A DNA stretch of 52,706 nt from Spartinivicinus poritis (GCF_028858535.1 NZ_JAPMOU010000039.1:1-52706); one strand, 5' to 3'. Counted from the stretch's first letter, positions 43,736-52,706 are shown. Numbers and translations are program-made. The notes: generated by a model from the letters alone, not told the origin.

Positions 43736-46657
43736 TTAATTGGCTAACAAAGCTAAGTAGCGATTATCTTGGGCACGTTTTCGCTGCCGCTGCACAATGG
43801 CAATAATCCCCAGAGCAAAAATCGCCATGCCATAATTGAGATATTCCCAAAATAATTGCACATCATGCTCCATGGGTGGTAACGTGCGGTTAAAATGGCC
43901 ACGGGATCGAATGCTGAGTAAACCGACATCCTCTAACGACCAGTCCACCGTATTTGTCAGCAATTGTAGGTTATTGAGGTATTCACTACCTGTTGATGAG
44001 CCTGCCATCCGAATCACTTGATCGCGTAAAAAGTCATTGGAGCTAAATAAAATAATCCGAGCTGACTCCGGTGACTGAGTAATAACACTAGATACTGTCG
44101 TCTGTTTTGACTCAGCTGTTTGACTATCTTTAGTATTGTCTGCTTCTTCACCTGTTGCCTCGTCTGCCTTATCATCTTTGGTGAGTAAGGGAGACTCTTT
44201 ATCAGCAAAGTAAGAGCTAAACCGACCCGCACTAATAACCCCTAACAACTGAGCGCTTTGTTGACCTTCTGGCGTAAAAGCACTTAAACCATCACGGGTA
44301 ATTTTAGGCATAATATCCATTGATGAAGAAAGCCAAGCCCCTTCAGAACTGCGCAATAATTCAGTGACTTTACGGCCTGCTTGTTTTGCCTGATTAATTT
44401 TTATAGGTGAAGCCCACGCCACTGTCGCTTGTGGTAAATCAGCAGTAATTGGATTATCTTGGTTTAACCCTTTACCTCTTACATCAATAAAATAAGGGTA
44501 ATCCAACATGCGCATTTCCTGAAACTGAAAGCCTCCTACATTACGCGTCACTGGCACAGGAAAAGCAGCATTTTGTGGGTCCATCACGACTTTATCTTCA
44601 ATCAGTAATCCATGATAGGCAAGCCAATCCTGCAAACCGCTATTTTGTTTTTGCAAACTTAAGCTACGATTACTGAGGCTGGCACTATAGGGTGAAGTTG
44701 CCGCAATAACAGTCCCCCCTTGCATCAGAAATTGATCGACAGCAAATAGTTGTTTTTCGTCCAGTTCTTTAGGCGACGCTAGCAGTAGAATATCCGCATC
44801 ACCTGACACCTGACCATCACTGAGATCTTCCCGCTTGATATTTAACTCGTCACCTAAAAACTGTTCTAGCTGGCTAAACCGAGCACCGCTAGCCATACCA
44901 TAAGGGTTATAAGCTGGCACTTGTGGTGTAACCAAAGCGACTGTTTTAGTAAAACCACTGGCAAAACGTTTGATGCCTGTTTTCAAATTACGTTCAAAAC
45001 TCCCCTCGCTCATATCCCCCAGCGGAATTTGCACGGTTTGTTCCTCTTGGTTTGCCAAAGTCATATAAAAATAAAAGCGATCATTACTCAGTAAGCTAGT
45101 GGCCATCGGTTTAAAACCAAAGTCTTGAGCAATTTGCTGACCGACTTTCCCGCCATCTGCATCTGGGTCAATAAAGTTTACGGTCAAACGGCCATTGGCG
45201 TCCGCTTTTAGTTTATCTAACACCTTATTAATGGTCTTTTTAAAGTCCACTAATTTTTCAGGTAAGGCCGACACATTCGATATATAGCCATTAAATACCA
45301 GCTCACTTTTAACGGTGTCAAACAGATTACCTCCTGCCTGATAGCTATTTAATACCTTTTTAATAGCACGGGTTAAATCATGCTCAGGATTGCGCAGTTG
45401 CACATCAACATCTGCTTCACTACGGGCTTTTACCTCAATTAGATCACGGAAACCCAACACCTGATGTTCATCGCCATACTGTACCAGCACATTAAAGTAA
45501 GAACTAACAATCGATGCTTGATAGCGATCTGCGACTTGAAAAGGCACGGGTTGAATACCGTATTTCTGATTGGCTTCTTCTTCCAGTTCAGGATGAGTAG
45601 CAGGATCAATAAACTCCACCCGCACCTTGCCTTTACCCGCAACGTCATACTCTTCAATTAAGTCCCGCAACTGTGGTACTAATGGCGCTAATAAGGGGTG
45701 TGTTTTACTGCTGAAATAACCACGCACCAATAAAGGCTCTTGCAACTGATTAAGATAACCGCTCGTTGCTTCAGAAATAGAATATTGATTACCTTCAGTG
45801 ACATCCAGACGAATGCTATTCATTTGTCCTAGCCATAAATTAGCCCCAATCGCATTGGCTAACAGTAATCCTGTTACTGCTCGCCAGGCTTGATGATGTG
45901 GAGTCACCTGCTGGGTTGCCCAGCGCTCCTTTTCTAAAACAACAGTATTTAGCGCTAAGAAAACCGCAATCATACTGAGATAATAATATAAATCGCGAAA
46001 ATCAATAACGCCGCGGGTAATAGCATCAAACCGCGAGCCAGTTCCCAATGCACGTAACCATTCCCCCGCTTGGTTACCAAAGAAATCAGTAATGGTATTG
46101 GTACCAATTAAATAAAATAAGCCACTAAGGGTAACCGCACTGATTAAACTGACAATTTGGTTATCACTGCGGGCCGAAACAAATAAGCCAATACTTAAAT
46201 AAGCTGCACCCAATAAAAATGTAGCTAAATAACCAGCCCATACAGGCCCCCAATCCAAATCCCCCATTAATGAGACACTCATGGGTAATGGCAGAGTAAT
46301 GGCAAGCGCAATAGCCAATAATAATAAACAGCCAGCAAATTTACCCACCACAAAGTGCCATAAGGGTACTGGTTGAGTTAGCACATGCTCCAATGTACCG
46401 GTGCGCCGCTCTTCACTCCATAAGCGCATGGTCAATGTGCTGGCCAAGAATATTAATAACAATGGCATCCATTCAAACATAGGCCGCACATCGGCAATGT
46501 TGCGGGAAAAAAAAGCTTCTCCCCAAAAGAAAATAAATAATGTAACGGCAGCAAAGGTGGCTAAAAACAAATAGGCTACTGGCGAAGCAAAAAATAGCAC
46601 CACCTCTTTAGCCGCAATGCGACGAATCAATGGTAGGGGTTGTCCGTTAGGCTGCAT
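43736..46657 (-). CDS. GldF-GldG fusion, ABC permease with auxiliary domain
   Basis: Start chosen at ATG 46657, since AGGAGG lies seven bases upstream; the longer frame would start within the GldA gene. A 973-residue protein with an ABC-2-type permease (six segments in about 15-260, GldF), then a membrane segment and a GldG-like domain with the conserved AAA-like/IFT52-like region (about 265-960), ending with a membrane segment (NYGMAIFALGIIAIV) and a basic tail. GldA, GldF and GldG belong to the gliding-motility ABC system in Bacteroidetes, but proteobacterial homologues have unproven functions. Overlaps the ATPase gene by 11 bases and is 13 bases from DUF4340. Confidence 0.9.
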   Translation of the reverse strand: MQPNGQPLPLIRRIAAKEVVLFFASPVAYLFLATFAAVTLFIFFWGEAFFSRNIADVRPMFEWMPLLLIFLASTLTMRLWSEERRTGTLEHVLTQPVPLWHFVVGKFAGCLLLLAIALAITLPLPMSVSLMGDLDWGPVWAGYLATFLLGAAYLSIGLFVSARSDNQIVSLISAVTLSGLFYLIGTNTITDFFGNQAGEWLRALGTGSRFDAITRGVIDFRDLYYYLSMIAVFLALNTVVLEKERWATQQVTPHHQAWRAVTGLLLANAIGANLWLGQMNSIRLDVTEGNQYSISEATSGYLNQLQEPLLVRGYFSSKTHPLLAPLVPQLRDLIEEYDVAGKGKVRVEFIDPATHPELEEEANQKYGIQPVPFQVADRYQASIVSSYFNVLVQYGDEHQVLGFRDLIEVKARSEADVDVQLRNPEHDLTRAIKKVLNSYQAGGNLFDTVKSELVFNGYISNVSALPEKLVDFKKTINKVLDKLKADANGRLTVNFIDPDADGGKVGQQIAQDFGFKPMATSLLSNDRFYFYMTLANQEEQTVQIPLGDMSEGSFERNLKTGIKRFASGFTKTVALVTPQVPAYNPYGMASGARFSQLEQFLGDELNIKREDLSDGQVSGDADILLLASPKELDEKQLFAVDQFLMQGGTVIAATSPYSASLSNRSLSLQKQNSGLQDWLAYHGLLIEDKVVMDPQNAAFPVPVTRNVGGFQFQEMRMLDYPYFIDVRGKGLNQDNPITADLPQATVAWASPIKINQAKQAGRKVTELLRSSEGAWLSSSMDIMPKITRDGLSAFTPEGQQSAQLLGVISAGRFSSYFADKESPLLTKDDKADEATGEEADNTKDSQTAESKQTTVSSVITQSPESARIILFSSNDFLRDQVIRMAGSSTGSEYLNNLQLLTNTVDWSLEDVGLLSIRSRGHFNRTLPPMEHDVQLFWEYLNYGMAIFALGIIAIVQRQRKRAQDNRYLALLAN

Positions 46658-47633
46658 TTTTAACCTCCTGAGACTGAACGGTAACAGGCGACTCATTGAC
46701 TTCTCTAAATAAGGTTTCTAAATCACGATGCTCTGCTGTAATAGCATATAATTGAGCTTCGGCTGCGACGATTTGTTGAGCGATGAACGCACTCACCTCT
46801 AATGGGCTGTGACCTTCAGTCAATTTCAAACGGTAGTGAATAACCGGGGTTTTGACTGTTTCTGAAGGCTTTTGCTCAAGAGCTTCGACATTGTCTAAAC
46901 CAGGTAAGGCCTCCAATAGGGTTTTCGCTTGTTTGTTACCCATTGACGTCACAAGCCGTAAGAAATGACTTGAGCGGAGAGTTTCTAATTTTGCATCAAC
47001 CGCTAACTGACCATGACGGATGATTAATGCTCGGTCACAAATGGCGTCCACTTCTTGCATGATATGAGTGGATAAAATCACCGTCGCATTTTTAGCAATC
47101 TCTCGGATCAACTGTCGCATATGATCCGTTTGGGTGGGATCTAAACCATTCGTTGGCTCATCCAGAATCAACAATTTCGGTTGACCTAAAATAGCTTGTG
47201 CCACTCCAACCCGCTGCTTATAACCCCGCGATAAAATGGCAATCGGGTCAAGCAATTTAGCACCAATATCTGTCGCTTGGATTGCCCGCTTAATCTCGGC
47301 AATTTTATGGTTATTGGTTAACCCTTTAATTTCCGCAGCGTAGTCAAGGTAATCAGCTACTGACATTTCGGGATAAACTGGCAGGTTTTCTGGTAAATAG
47401 CCCAGACTTTGTTGTACCCGTTTGGGGTCAAGCTGCAGATCTACACCATCAATATTGATGGCTCCTTGGTTAGGCTCTAAGTAACCACTTAGCATTTTCA
47501 TTATAGTGGTTTTACCTGCGCCGTTATGACCGAGCAAGCCGACAATTTCACCTTTCCCGATGGTAAAACTGACATTATCAACCGCTTTGAAACTGCCATA
47601 ACAACGGGTTAACTGGCTAACTTCCAGCATCAT
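46647..47633 (-). CDS. ABC transporter ATPase, GldA-like
   Basis: Start chosen at ATGATG 47633, with GGAGAG upstream; the longer frame to 47723 reads through hairpin DNA. Walker A GHNGAGKTT near residue 35, signature LSRGYKQRVGV, Walker B LLILDEPTNGLD and a switch His in STHIMQE are present. A C-terminal extension follows. It energises the export or anchoring complex formed with the GldFG fusion. Normal for the GldA branch in length. First gene of the operon. Confidence 0.92.
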   Translation of the reverse strand: MMLEVSQLTRCYGSFKAVDNVSFTIGKGEIVGLLGHNGAGKTTIMKMLSGYLEPNQGAINIDGVDLQLDPKRVQQSLGYLPENLPVYPEMSVADYLDYAAEIKGLTNNHKIAEIKRAIQATDIGAKLLDPIAILSRGYKQRVGVAQAILGQPKLLILDEPTNGLDPTQTDHMRQLIREIAKNATVILSTHIMQEVDAICDRALIIRHGQLAVDAKLETLRSSHFLRLVTSMGNKQAKTLLEALPGLDNVEALEQKPSETVKTPVIHYRLKLTEGHSPLEVSAFIAQQIVAAEAQLYAITAEHRDLETLFREVNESPVTVQSQEVKNAA

Positions 47634-48140
47634 TACTCTCCTGTTATGAGTTTTTTTCTGCAATAACAATGCAACTGATTGAGTATTTGATGTTAAGGGC
47701 ACTTCTACTAATTGTTTATTCACAGAGGTGCCCTTAAGATGGGGATTCTTAAAAAAAGTTCAAGATATCTTGGAACAGGTTTTTCAAATCAAGGTTATCT
47801 AATTTTTGGTTAGCCAATCTTGTTTAACTACCAGACAATATTTATAGGTAAATATACCTATCTTTTGACTGACAGTTGAGCTCAGTAATAAATCATATAA
47901 CCAATGTATGTGGCATACATACCAACGGTTAAGGCTATAAAAAAGTCATTTTTAAACAAATAATTAATTAATCAGTTCACATCACCCACTCTATAAAAAA
48001 TATCCTTACATACAGTGTGAAAGGCTTCATACACCCCTCTTGTAAATTATCATTTACTCACTTCTAATTATTAACCAACCCACTTTATTTTTATGTCCAT
48101 TTCGTCAACTGGATGATTTATTACAAAGGACTTCACTATA
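47634..48140. other. Gap with one hairpin between divergent operons
   Basis: 507 bases between the Gld operon and the 866-residue effector-like gene. It contains the hairpin at 47693-47737 and no other gene. The AT-rich part near 48060-48130 should hold the effector promoter, and AAAGGA is 8-13 bases before the ATG. Confidence 0.5.
47693..47737. repeat. Hairpin TTAAGGGCACTTCT/AGAGGTGCCCTTAA
   Basis: Arms of 14 bases (47693-47706 and 47724-47737, one mismatch) with a 17-base loop. GGGCACCTCTAATAACTGTTTAT at 37702-37724 resembles the left arm and loop (shown here without its middle base runs), so this may be a small dispersed repeat. No T run follows, so a terminator is unlikely. Confidence 0.55.
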
Positions 48141-50741
48141 ATGTCTATTTCCCATACCAATTCTCATCAGCAGAATACCTATCAGAGCAATGCTGATAAG
48201 GTCTCCAACTCATTTTCTGAAAAAAATACTCAACACCTTAAACAATATAAAACCTCCAAAGGCTCACCCATTCAGCAAGCCATACGGGCAATAGCTCCAA
48301 AGATTGCCCAGCAAACTACGCATAATACGCAATCCCAACCACACGTGGCCAACTTACATAATAAAGTGGTGGATATTTTTAGTAGCGCACTTGCTGATCC
48401 ACGATTTGAAAACCACCAGGAATATCAACAATCAGGACGTAATTTACAAAAATTAGTGGAGGATGTACTGTCAACGTCTATTGACTCCCCTGAAAACACT
48501 CCAACATATTGGTTAAAACTGAATAAACAAGTTTTTGCCTTTAAATATTACGCCGCTATTCATCCAAATGCCTCTAAGCAACAAGCTAAAGCAGCAGCCA
48601 TTGATATATTAAATGGCAAAGCCGACGTCAATGCGCTTAATGGATATGGCATGAGAGGATTGCTCTCTGAAGCCAGTCAACAAAACTCTCTATTTGCCAC
48701 CGATGCCTGGCAAGAAGGCTGGGTAAGTGATCGTTTTCGTAATACCCAACAACGCTTAGACAACTGGGTGAACTGGAGTCAAAAATCAACAATTGATACC
48801 CCACAAAAAGCACTAAATGCCGTATTACGCCGCTATGGATTAACCATACCTGAGTCGTTTTATAACAACCTGACTAATCAGCCAGCCGCCGCTTTGGCCA
48901 CATTAAGTTTTACCCAACGCAAAGCACTCGATGAAGCCGCATTACTATTTAATAACGCCAACTTTAATGAAACCATTAATCCTGACCAGACAACCCTTGA
49001 TAGCTTAAAAAACCTTCGTGCTAATTTTATTAATGCATTAAAAAACGAACATGGTTTTTATCCTGTCAATCATGGAGTTGAACATCAATGGGAAGAAGTG
49101 GGACAGCCTTTTGATCTCCACCGAACAGCCTTACTTTCAGTAGCTCGACAGCTTTATAAAGAGCAGCATGGAGAAGCAGAAACACTCAAGTTAGATAAGA
49201 GTAACTTTACAAGTAATGCACTTGCTGAAACAGGCAAGGTATTAGAAAGTCTGTCTCCTTTCAGTGTTTTCATGGGTCATCCATTCAAAAAAATTGCAGA
49301 TAAAATTGAATATCATCCCAATGAGCAATACGAAAAAATACTCAATAGCTTTAACCAGGCAGTGGCTGAGTGGAAGCCCTCTTTTAATGCTGAAGGCACA
49401 ATTACTAGCAAACCACACCCTTACGCAAGAGTGGCTAGCTATTATAAACAGCTACTTCGCCAAACATCTCAAAAACTCGAGAATGGCAAATTTGATTTCT
49501 TACAATCTTTACCCAACGGTCAGGCTCATATCAATGAGCTAAAAGCTGAAATTAACAACCACATAACCGCTCTTGATAGTTCGTCAAATAATGCAAAAGA
49601 CTTAACCTTACTTGGAGAAACACTAGTAAAACTATCAAAAGCAAAAAATACAGCAGAAGCCGAACAAATTTTGCAAGAAGCAAAATCAGATGATGACTTT
49701 GGTATTAAAAACACGGCAGGCCGAATTGCAGCAAACTTCGGTATAAACCTCATTACCCTGGGAGGTTATAATTTAGGACAGAGTATACAGGATTTTAATC
49801 AAGTAAAACCTTTTTTAAATCATTGGAAAAATGAATTATCCGAACGTAATAGAGATACTTTCTGGCCACAATTTTACTTAAACAATCAAATTGGCAATAT
49901 CGTTGACGCGGCCGCTAGTGTGGCTGCAATAATTGCTTCCTTAGGCGTAGGTGCTGTTGCTGCCCCAGAAGTCGCCGCAGGTGAAGCTGCTGGGTCAGCG
50001 GCATTTGAAAGTATCGCTTTGGAATCAGCAGAATTTGGCAGTAGTGAACTGTTAGCAGAAGGAGAAACTGTTGGTGAAGGGCTTGCAGCAGAAGCAGAAA
50101 CCGCTTTTACCAACTCCGCTGAAACTACAGAGTCTGCTACAAGTAATAGTATCCAAACCACAGCGGAAGTCCATGAGCCACCTGTAAATACGGCTACTGA
50201 AGAAACGACTTCGGCATCCCGATTTGATAGTGGCTCACAAACAATAAACAGCCGTGGTGAAGTTGCTTCTGAAACCACCCCATCAGGAACAAACCAGTCT
50301 GTTAATCAGCCAGCAAGTACCAATGAAGCATCAACCCAACTAGGCGTTAAAGACGCCGCACGAATTGCTGACCGCCACAATTTAATTCATCCAGTAGAGC
50401 AACCAGAATTATGGGCTAAATCTGTTACTCGACAGCGCGTCAGTGACTTATTTAGATTTAACCCTAGCAGAGCCGATAACCTAACGCCTTTTACCAAACA
50501 CTGGCAACAAATCCAACAGGAAGTTAATAGAGCTGTCAATGGATTTTCAAATATAGCAACAGAGGAAGGTAAGTCAGCCTTTCGTGATATTGCGACTGCC
50601 ATTGTAAAAGCAGCGAGAAATGCTCAATTTGATTTTCCAGAACATACCTTAAAGTTTACCAGTGACATGCCCTGGTTAAAAATTGCGAAGGTTAATGGCA
50701 ATTTGGTCATTCGATCAGGTCAACAGTTGATTAAGCCATAA
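48141..50741 (+). CDS. Large effector-like protein, 866 aa, unknown
   Basis: No signal peptide; the first 60 residues are rich in Ser, Asn, Gln and Thr with few acidic residues (MSISHTNSHQQNTYQSNADK), as in many type III effectors. A helical middle follows (about residues 60-580). At about residue 590-625 a hydrophobic Ala/Val/Gly stretch (AAASVAAIIASLGVGAVAAP) resembles the membrane segments of translocators or toxins, then a low-complexity Glu/Thr/Ser region (about 640-740), and a C-terminal helical domain with LFRFNPSRADNLTPF. ATG preceded by AAAGGA. No chaperone or secretion gene is adjacent. No homologue known to me. Confidence 0.75.
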   Translation: MSISHTNSHQQNTYQSNADKVSNSFSEKNTQHLKQYKTSKGSPIQQAIRAIAPKIAQQTTHNTQSQPHVANLHNKVVDIFSSALADPRFENHQEYQQSGRNLQKLVEDVLSTSIDSPENTPTYWLKLNKQVFAFKYYAAIHPNASKQQAKAAAIDILNGKADVNALNGYGMRGLLSEASQQNSLFATDAWQEGWVSDRFRNTQQRLDNWVNWSQKSTIDTPQKALNAVLRRYGLTIPESFYNNLTNQPAAALATLSFTQRKALDEAALLFNNANFNETINPDQTTLDSLKNLRANFINALKNEHGFYPVNHGVEHQWEEVGQPFDLHRTALLSVARQLYKEQHGEAETLKLDKSNFTSNALAETGKVLESLSPFSVFMGHPFKKIADKIEYHPNEQYEKILNSFNQAVAEWKPSFNAEGTITSKPHPYARVASYYKQLLRQTSQKLENGKFDFLQSLPNGQAHINELKAEINNHITALDSSSNNAKDLTLLGETLVKLSKAKNTAEAEQILQEAKSDDDFGIKNTAGRIAANFGINLITLGGYNLGQSIQDFNQVKPFLNHWKNELSERNRDTFWPQFYLNNQIGNIVDAAASVAAIIASLGVGAVAAPEVAAGEAAGSAAFESIALESAEFGSSELLAEGETVGEGLAAEAETAFTNSAETTESATSNSIQTTAEVHEPPVNTATEETTSASRFDSGSQTINSRGEVASETTPSGTNQSVNQPASTNEASTQLGVKDAARIADRHNLIHPVEQPELWAKSVTRQRVSDLFRFNPSRADNLTPFTKHWQQIQQEVNRAVNGFSNIATEEGKSAFRDIATAIVKAARNAQFDFPEHTLKFTSDMPWLKIAKVNGNLVIRSGQQLIKP

Positions 50742-50748
50742 AACAGCT

Positions 50749-50859
50749 ATAAGCCTCTATAGAGGATCGCGAAAGGATACTGGAAAATAAATATGAAGAA
50801 TACCCCTTCACTCCATATTTCCCAGCTTTTGCGACAACCTTATTAATAGGGAGGCTTAT
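50749..50859. repeat. 111-bp palindrome after the effector-like gene
   Basis: ATAAGCCTC at 50749 and GAGGCTTAT at 50851-50859 bound an imperfect palindrome, with GATCGCGAAAGGATACTGG and CCCAGCTTTTGCGACAACC inside. The inner arms match the TGTCGCAAAAG family at 17922 and 19958. It may act as terminator of the effector-like gene. Confidence 0.6.
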
Positions 50860-50932
50860 AGAAACTTATTCAAATTACAACGATAAAGGATCTACAGTCT
50901 TTTGGTATATACCTCCCTTTTAAATACATCCA

Positions 50933-51496
50933 CTATGGGCAGCGTAACTGGTTTTTATCTTTACCATCTTTTGAATACACTAAAACTTGTTTAAAGCGTT
51001 TATTTTGAGGCTCGGGAGTACTACATAACACCCCTTTAATTCCCACAAAATCTCCAGTTCCACCAATGATTGTAAGTTCTGACAAGCCTATATCAGACTC
51101 TCGCCCCGCAACCTGTATGCTACCTTTTCTTGCTTTTCCAGCGTTGCTAAAAACAAGACTCCATTGACATTGGCCATGGTTGTTTTTAGGGTCATCTGGT
51201 AATGAGGGATGATCAGTACCACTAAAGTCAGGCATGCCAGGGTCTGTTCGAATACAAAAGCCTGCATTGCGCCCCATAATGTCTTTGCCATTTTCTCCAA
51301 GCAGGATTTGGTCAAAAACAAAAATGTCTCCTGGCGAGTCTAGCCGATCTTCAGTCTCTGCATTTTGCCGGATATTACCTGGTATAATTCCTATGTTTTC
51401 ACGAATATCTGCGTAAGTAATCATTTGATTAACTTCAGCTAAGCTATTAGCAGATAACCCAAAAATACACGCAGATAACAGGCATTTTTTTAGCAT
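50933..51496 (-). CDS. Secreted allene-oxide-cyclase-barrel-like protein
   Basis: A 187-residue protein with a signal peptide (about residues 1-20, ending NSLAE). The mature part has GDIFVFDQILLGENGKDIMG, NAGFCIRTDPG, GQCQWSLVFSN and IGGTGDFVGIKGVL, a pattern I recall from the allene oxide cyclase/dirigent barrel superfamily (the GGTGDF turn is typical). In bacteria such proteins are secreted and mostly of unknown use, whereas in plants they guide or catalyse lipid and phenolic coupling. Several Cys (FCIRT, QCQWS, LCSTP, RCP) could form disulfides. AGGAGG precedes the ATG. Single gene. Confidence 0.72.
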   Translation of the reverse strand: MLKKCLLSACIFGLSANSLAEVNQMITYADIRENIGIIPGNIRQNAETEDRLDSPGDIFVFDQILLGENGKDIMGRNAGFCIRTDPGMPDFSGTDHPSLPDDPKNNHGQCQWSLVFSNAGKARKGSIQVAGRESDIGLSELTIIGGTGDFVGIKGVLCSTPEPQNKRFKQVLVYSKDGKDKNQLRCP

Positions 51497-52272
51497 TATT
51501 CCAACCTCCTAGTCATAAAAACTAAAACCTTAAGCAGCCAGGTAAAATAACTTAATTTCACTACATTACACAATAAGACATCTTGGATACGTATTTGGGT
51601 GAATAGACAGCAGACACTTCTCCTACAATATCTCAGCTCATACCACTCCCATCAGACAGACACTCCTACCATTCCTGCTCGCCAATGAACAAGTAGCATT
51701 AACTTTTCATGCTTGATTGTTGACCTAGCAAAAACTGGCCAACTTATCTCAACTTTCGAGAAAAAACGACGAGTGACTACATAGCGCAAAATGGTCACAA
51801 TACGAATAAATTCCTCAGCAGATCACAAATCAAAGTCGAACCCATCCACGCCATTACTTAAATCAAGAATTACTCAAAGAGACACCACGAGAGAGTTGTC
51901 TTTTTATTCTTGGAATTAAGAAAACTGGCTCATGGTTACCAAGAGGCACATATTTTTACACAACACACTTTCAGTACAACACCTAAATTAATCCTTAAGA
52001 ATTTCAAAGCGATTATATTATCAATTGTTGAATAACGACTAAGGAAATAATAAGGCGTGTAATCAGGGACGCTAAAACTACTCATATACTCCATTATTCA
52101 TGTCAAATGGTCTATTTCAATATCACTGTATAAATATTAGGCAGTTTTGTAATGTGCATGTAAATTTAAATTCTCATGTGATATGGTTGACAAATAATTT
52201 GATTGATTAGAAATCTAAGTCTTGTAGATTGCAATTTACAATGCTGGGAATCTATTATAGAGACTCACAATC
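51497..52272. other. Long gap without a recognised gene
   Basis: 776 bases, AT-rich, with many stops in all frames. No hairpin, transposon end or small gene stood out. The stretch is longer than usual for this region, and may hold remnants too decayed to read. Confidence 0.4.
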
Positions 52273-52414
52273 ATGAAAAAGCTATTTTTCCGAGAAGGTA
52301 AGTTTAAACTAGGATCAGCGTTATTTCCTTAGCTGTCGTTGAAATAGCTTTATTGGTGTTTTTTTATATTCATCAAACAATCAACCTTTTAGCTTTTAAA
52401 TTAATTAATAGGTA
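52273..52414 (+). pseudogene. Small membrane protein gene with a frameshift
   Basis: From ATG 52273 the frame reads MKKLFFREGKFKLGSALFP and stops. The next frame over continues SVISLAVVEIALLVFFYIHQ and TINLLAFKLINR, a good membrane segment, to a stop just before 52418. Joining them would give a single small membrane protein of about 46 residues. The change is near 52317. It is only four bases from the next ORF, so they were probably one transcript. Confidence 0.45.
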
Positions 52415-52417
52415 GTT

Positions 52418-52627
52418 ATGAAATCTATTCATTTAAAAAAAATGCCAGCACCTGCCGTTTATCTTGCTTTAGTCATTGCAATGCCCGTAGTTGCTGATGA
52501 CAATGCTTCTTATAATCCTATGTTTGATGATAAAAAGCACCAAATTATGATACACGGAGGAAAAAGTTTTAGAAGCAAAGATCAATTTGAGAATCTTTTT
52601 TTTGGTGGTATAGCTAAAAATCTATAA
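52418..52627 (+). CDS. Secreted ORF, probably truncated by an IS630 insertion
   Basis: ATG start with AGGTAG upstream. A signal peptide (about residues 1-26, ending PVVAD) precedes NASYNPMFDDKKHQIMIHGG and KSFRSKDQFENLFFGGIAKN. The start of the mature part looks like the first strand of a small outer-membrane barrel or a secreted lipid enzyme. It stops at 52625-52627, only 19 bases before an IS630-type transposase. As IS630 elements insert at TA, the real C-terminus may be lost. The preceding small membrane gene is broken too. Confidence 0.5.
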   Translation: MKSIHLKKMPAPAVYLALVIAMPVVADDNASYNPMFDDKKHQIMIHGGKSFRSKDQFENLFFGGIAKNL

Positions 52628-52645
52628 TATGGCATAATACTACAC

Positions 52646-52706
52646 ATGACATATTCTCTCGACTTCAGACAGCACGTTTTTAAGTATAAAGAAAAGGAAG
52701 GACTTA
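52646..52706 (+). mobile_element. IS630-family transposase, 5' end, cut by window edge
   Basis: The last 61 bases read MTYSLDFRQHVFKYKEKEGL from an ATG and continue past the window. This is the typical N-terminus of IS630-type transposases and their orfA (MxYSxDFRxxVLxxxEK). Only 20 residues are visible, so the IS group cannot be named. The left terminal inverted repeat should lie within 52620-52645. Confidence 0.75.

Noticed and set aside
48141-50741. Naming it a type III secretion effector outright
   Set aside because: Only composition supports it. No secretion apparatus, chaperone or known effector domain is visible in this window.
1-52706. tRNA, rRNA, riboswitch or CRISPR array
   Set aside because: I looked for conserved tRNA arms, rRNA segments and repeat-spacer patterns by eye and saw none. 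A tRNA finder or covariance-model search could still reveal small RNAs.

Overview
The window is 52.7 kb of AT-rich chromosome from a Gram-negative gammaproteobacterium. Lipoproteins, a type V autotransporter, HrpA, a Pseudomonas-like FadD, AcnA, Ggt and many periplasmic proteins support this. The gene content fits a marine Oceanospirillales/Pseudomonadales lineage; I think of Zooshikella or Spartinivicinus, but that is a guess from gene style and not a search result. No rRNA, tRNA or CRISPR was found.

Layout. 1-3.2 kb: a DUF6708-like membrane protein, broken by a frame change in a poly-T tract, then small hypothetical genes including a zinc-ribbon protein and a lipoprotein. 3.4-6.6 kb: a 1066-residue autotransporter with a 120-bp tandem repeat. 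6.6-11.3 kb: a sparse accessory stretch with a palindromic element, a CopD-like protein, a decayed serine-resolvase remnant, a very small secreted peptide with an internal repeat, a membrane methyltransferase and small unknowns. 11.3-13.5 kb: a secreted trypsin-fold protease with a coiled-coil insertion, and a solute-binding protein. 13.6-30.2 kb: a core-like block (hrpA, fadD, an alpha/beta hydrolase, a DUF5329 protein, a diguanylate cyclase, a conserved periplasmic protein, glutaredoxin-acnA, ggt) with repeat-filled gaps. 30.2-35.9 kb: four orphan solute-binding proteins, one with two opposite homopolymer frameshifts, bracketed by copies of a 127-bp palindromic element. 35.9-47.6 kb: a short methionyl-tRNA synthetase paralogue, small conserved genes, an operon of MscS-like channel, MgtE-N/CBS protein and MgtE, and a Gld-type ABC operon (ATPase, GldF-GldG fusion, DUF4340). 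48.1-52.7 kb: an 866-residue effector-like protein, a secreted allene-oxide-cyclase-barrel-like protein, a poorly coding gap, and a short secreted ORF that ends where an IS630-type transposase begins at the window edge.

How the genes work together. Three clear operons are visible by overlap or tight spacing: MscS/CBS/MgtE (Mg2+ transport and mechanosensing), GldA/GldFG/DUF4340 (ABC exporter-like complex) and glutaredoxin/aconitase (thiol and Fe-S related). Most of the rest are single genes. The solute-binding proteins have no permease or ATPase beside them, so they may act in sensing or share distant transporters.

The most unusual items are the small repeat-bearing secreted peptide (9020-9214), the protease with a coiled coil inserted between its disulfide cysteines (11344-12600), the solute-binding gene with two compensating homopolymer indels (32202-32975), the large effector-like protein (48141-50741), and at least four families of palindromic repeats in the intergenic DNA. 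Starts were moved from the longest frame where a Shine-Dalgarno sequence decided it; those cases are noted in the entries.
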